A stretch of 64,000 bases of DNA from Heligmosomoides polygyrus polygyrus (Eukaryota > Nematoda > Chromadorea > Rhabditida > Heligmosomidae), in NCBI GenBank assembly GCA_947396885.1, contig OX377203.1, positions 29,701,253 to 29,765,252 on the forward strand, written 5' to 3'. Below are positions 62,916 through 64,000 of the stretch, one piece after another. The notes under the pieces were generated by a model. The model worked only from the letters and a program-made list of their open reading frames with translations, did no database searches and was not told the DNA's origin. Made by a program: the position numbers and the translations under genes. Position 1 is the first letter of the stretch; each line of letters opens with the position of its first letter.

Positions 62916-63144
62916 CGCGGCTCCGATGTGCTAAAAGCAACAAATGACTCTTCAATCCTTGTTATCGGTGCCCTACGTTCAACAACGCTACGTTCTGTCT
63001 TCCTTTCTGCTGCTAGGATTCCTCTTAACAATGCTTCTCTGCAGTCCATAAAGGCAGATCATTTGGGCCAGTATTAGGACGAGCCAGCAATATACAGCGC
63101 AAAAATCTTTTCTTAGCGAGGTCTGCCGGCTCCTAGGCCTTTCT

Positions 63145-63600
63145 AGCTCTACTGCTAGCCGCAATTCAGACGAGGTTTTAATTATTTTTTTACTTTTCTC
63201 TAATGTATAGCGACCGCATCTTTTGGCCTTTGAAAACGGAAAAAAGCGCAAAAAACGTCTTTCTGCCTTGATAGCTTTTCAAACGCTTTTAAACTGCTTT
63301 AAAAATAAATCCGATATTTGGGAGAAGCACAATGATCTATCCGATTAAGCGAAAATCGCCCAGTAAATGTTTGAAATGTTGATTCAAGGAACTATATTCG
63401 GAATGTGGCCTTTGGGTGTAATTATCTCCAGCGAGAGAAGGGTCCGCCGCGCTGACCAAAATATAGCTCATCAAATCAACATTTCAAACATTTACGCTTT
63501 TTCCGCCTAAAGACCGAGAGATACAGCCGCTCCACGTTCAGCTTCAATTCAGTCGAGGTTTAGACTATTTTTCACTTTTCTTTAATGTCTTTACAGATAC
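63145..63600. repeat. Small cluster of direct and inverted repeats
   Basis: 63145-63215 and 63525-63600 are diverged direct copies ('caattcag(a/t)cgaggttt', 'cacttttcttaatg'). Between them AAATGTTTGAAATGTTGATT (63365-63384) is perfectly inverted at 63474-63493. Confidence 0.7.
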
Positions 63601-63634
63601 AACGAATGTAGCGAAATTATCACGCTGAAAATAT

Positions 63635-63810
63635 CATTGTTGTTGAATCAATTGCTTCCATAAAGGCCGTAGAGGCCGTATCCGCCAATTCCTGTTCGTC
63701 GACGAAGCCATAAACGTAGCCACTGGTGAACGTGCGACATAAACGTGTCTCGCTTCCTATCCGAAAGTTGGAATTAGGTTTTCGCCAGCGAGAACTGCAG
63801 AGGACACACG
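63635..63810 (-). other. Exon-like open stretch near the right edge
   Basis: After a CTCTGCAG acceptor the minus strand encodes RIGSETRLCRTFTSGYVYGF and VDEQELADTASTAFMEAID. The composition is protein-like, but no family is recognised and no partner exon is visible inside the window. Confidence 0.28.
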
Positions 63811-64000
63811 TAGTTACGCGCTCGTTTGCATTTTTTAAGGAAAAAGCGGAGTGCATGTCGGCGTCGTCAATGCAAAAGCTATTCAAAAGTGCATTACTTC
63901 ACGATACTTCAAGTTCCTATCCATCACTTTTTGGAGGATGGAGCAGGGCATGAATATAACGAAGCAATAAATGCGACAGCATGCCGAAGCACAGCAGTGC

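Noticed and set aside
1..64000. CRISPR arrays, bacterial operons, phage or plasmid functions
   Set aside because: The window is clearly nematode nuclear DNA; no regularly spaced repeats, Shine-Dalgarno sites or prokaryotic genes were seen. The tandem arrays present have no spacers.

Overview
This is a eukaryotic, nematode window, most likely from a strongylid hookworm (Ancylostoma-like). The grounds are: short exons with phase-consistent GT-AG introns, ATG codons placed directly after TTTCAG-type acceptors as expected for spliced-leader trans-splicing, proteins matching C. elegans-type families, and a retroelement load (RTE, CR1-like, tRNA-derived SINEs) like that of hookworm genomes. Nothing bacterial is present. 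The species call is inference; family assignments rest on motifs recognised by eye.

Left half (about 4.5-34.6 kb, minus strand): one cellular RNA-dependent RNA polymerase gene (EGO-1/RRF-1 class, small-RNA amplification) fills about 30 kb. It starts at 34554 next to a trans-splice acceptor. Exons can be followed to the catalytic DLDGD exon (4703-4830) and one exon beyond (4535-4642). An internal segment (about 23.6-28.3 kb) and the C-terminus were not resolved. Its introns hold CR1-like pieces, a minisatellite, a 1.8-kb element with hAT-like ends that encloses a small secreted cysteine-rich gene on the opposite strand, Tourist/Harbinger-like and hairpin MITEs, SINEs and several long inverted repeats. 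To its left lies a nearly full-length but frameshifted RTE retrotransposon (690-3566).

Right half: three plus-strand genes follow each other with about 300-bp gaps and form a candidate operon. They are a WIPI4/WDR45-type autophagy beta-propeller (38055-45062, all ten exons resolved), a ZNRD2/SSSCA1-type zinc-ribbon protein (45358-48379) and a mitochondrial SpoU-family rRNA 2'-O-methyltransferase of MRM1 type (48699-55177). A drebrin-like/Abp1 gene (ADF-H plus SH3) converges on them from the minus strand (61530 down to 55584). Intergenic and intronic DNA is dominated by mobile-element debris: SINE copies with visible A and B boxes and, in two cases, target-site duplications, an internally deleted mariner, RTE tails and long-terminal-inverted-repeat elements. 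The last 2.5 kb holds a degraded SINE, short repeats and two unassigned exon-like frames.
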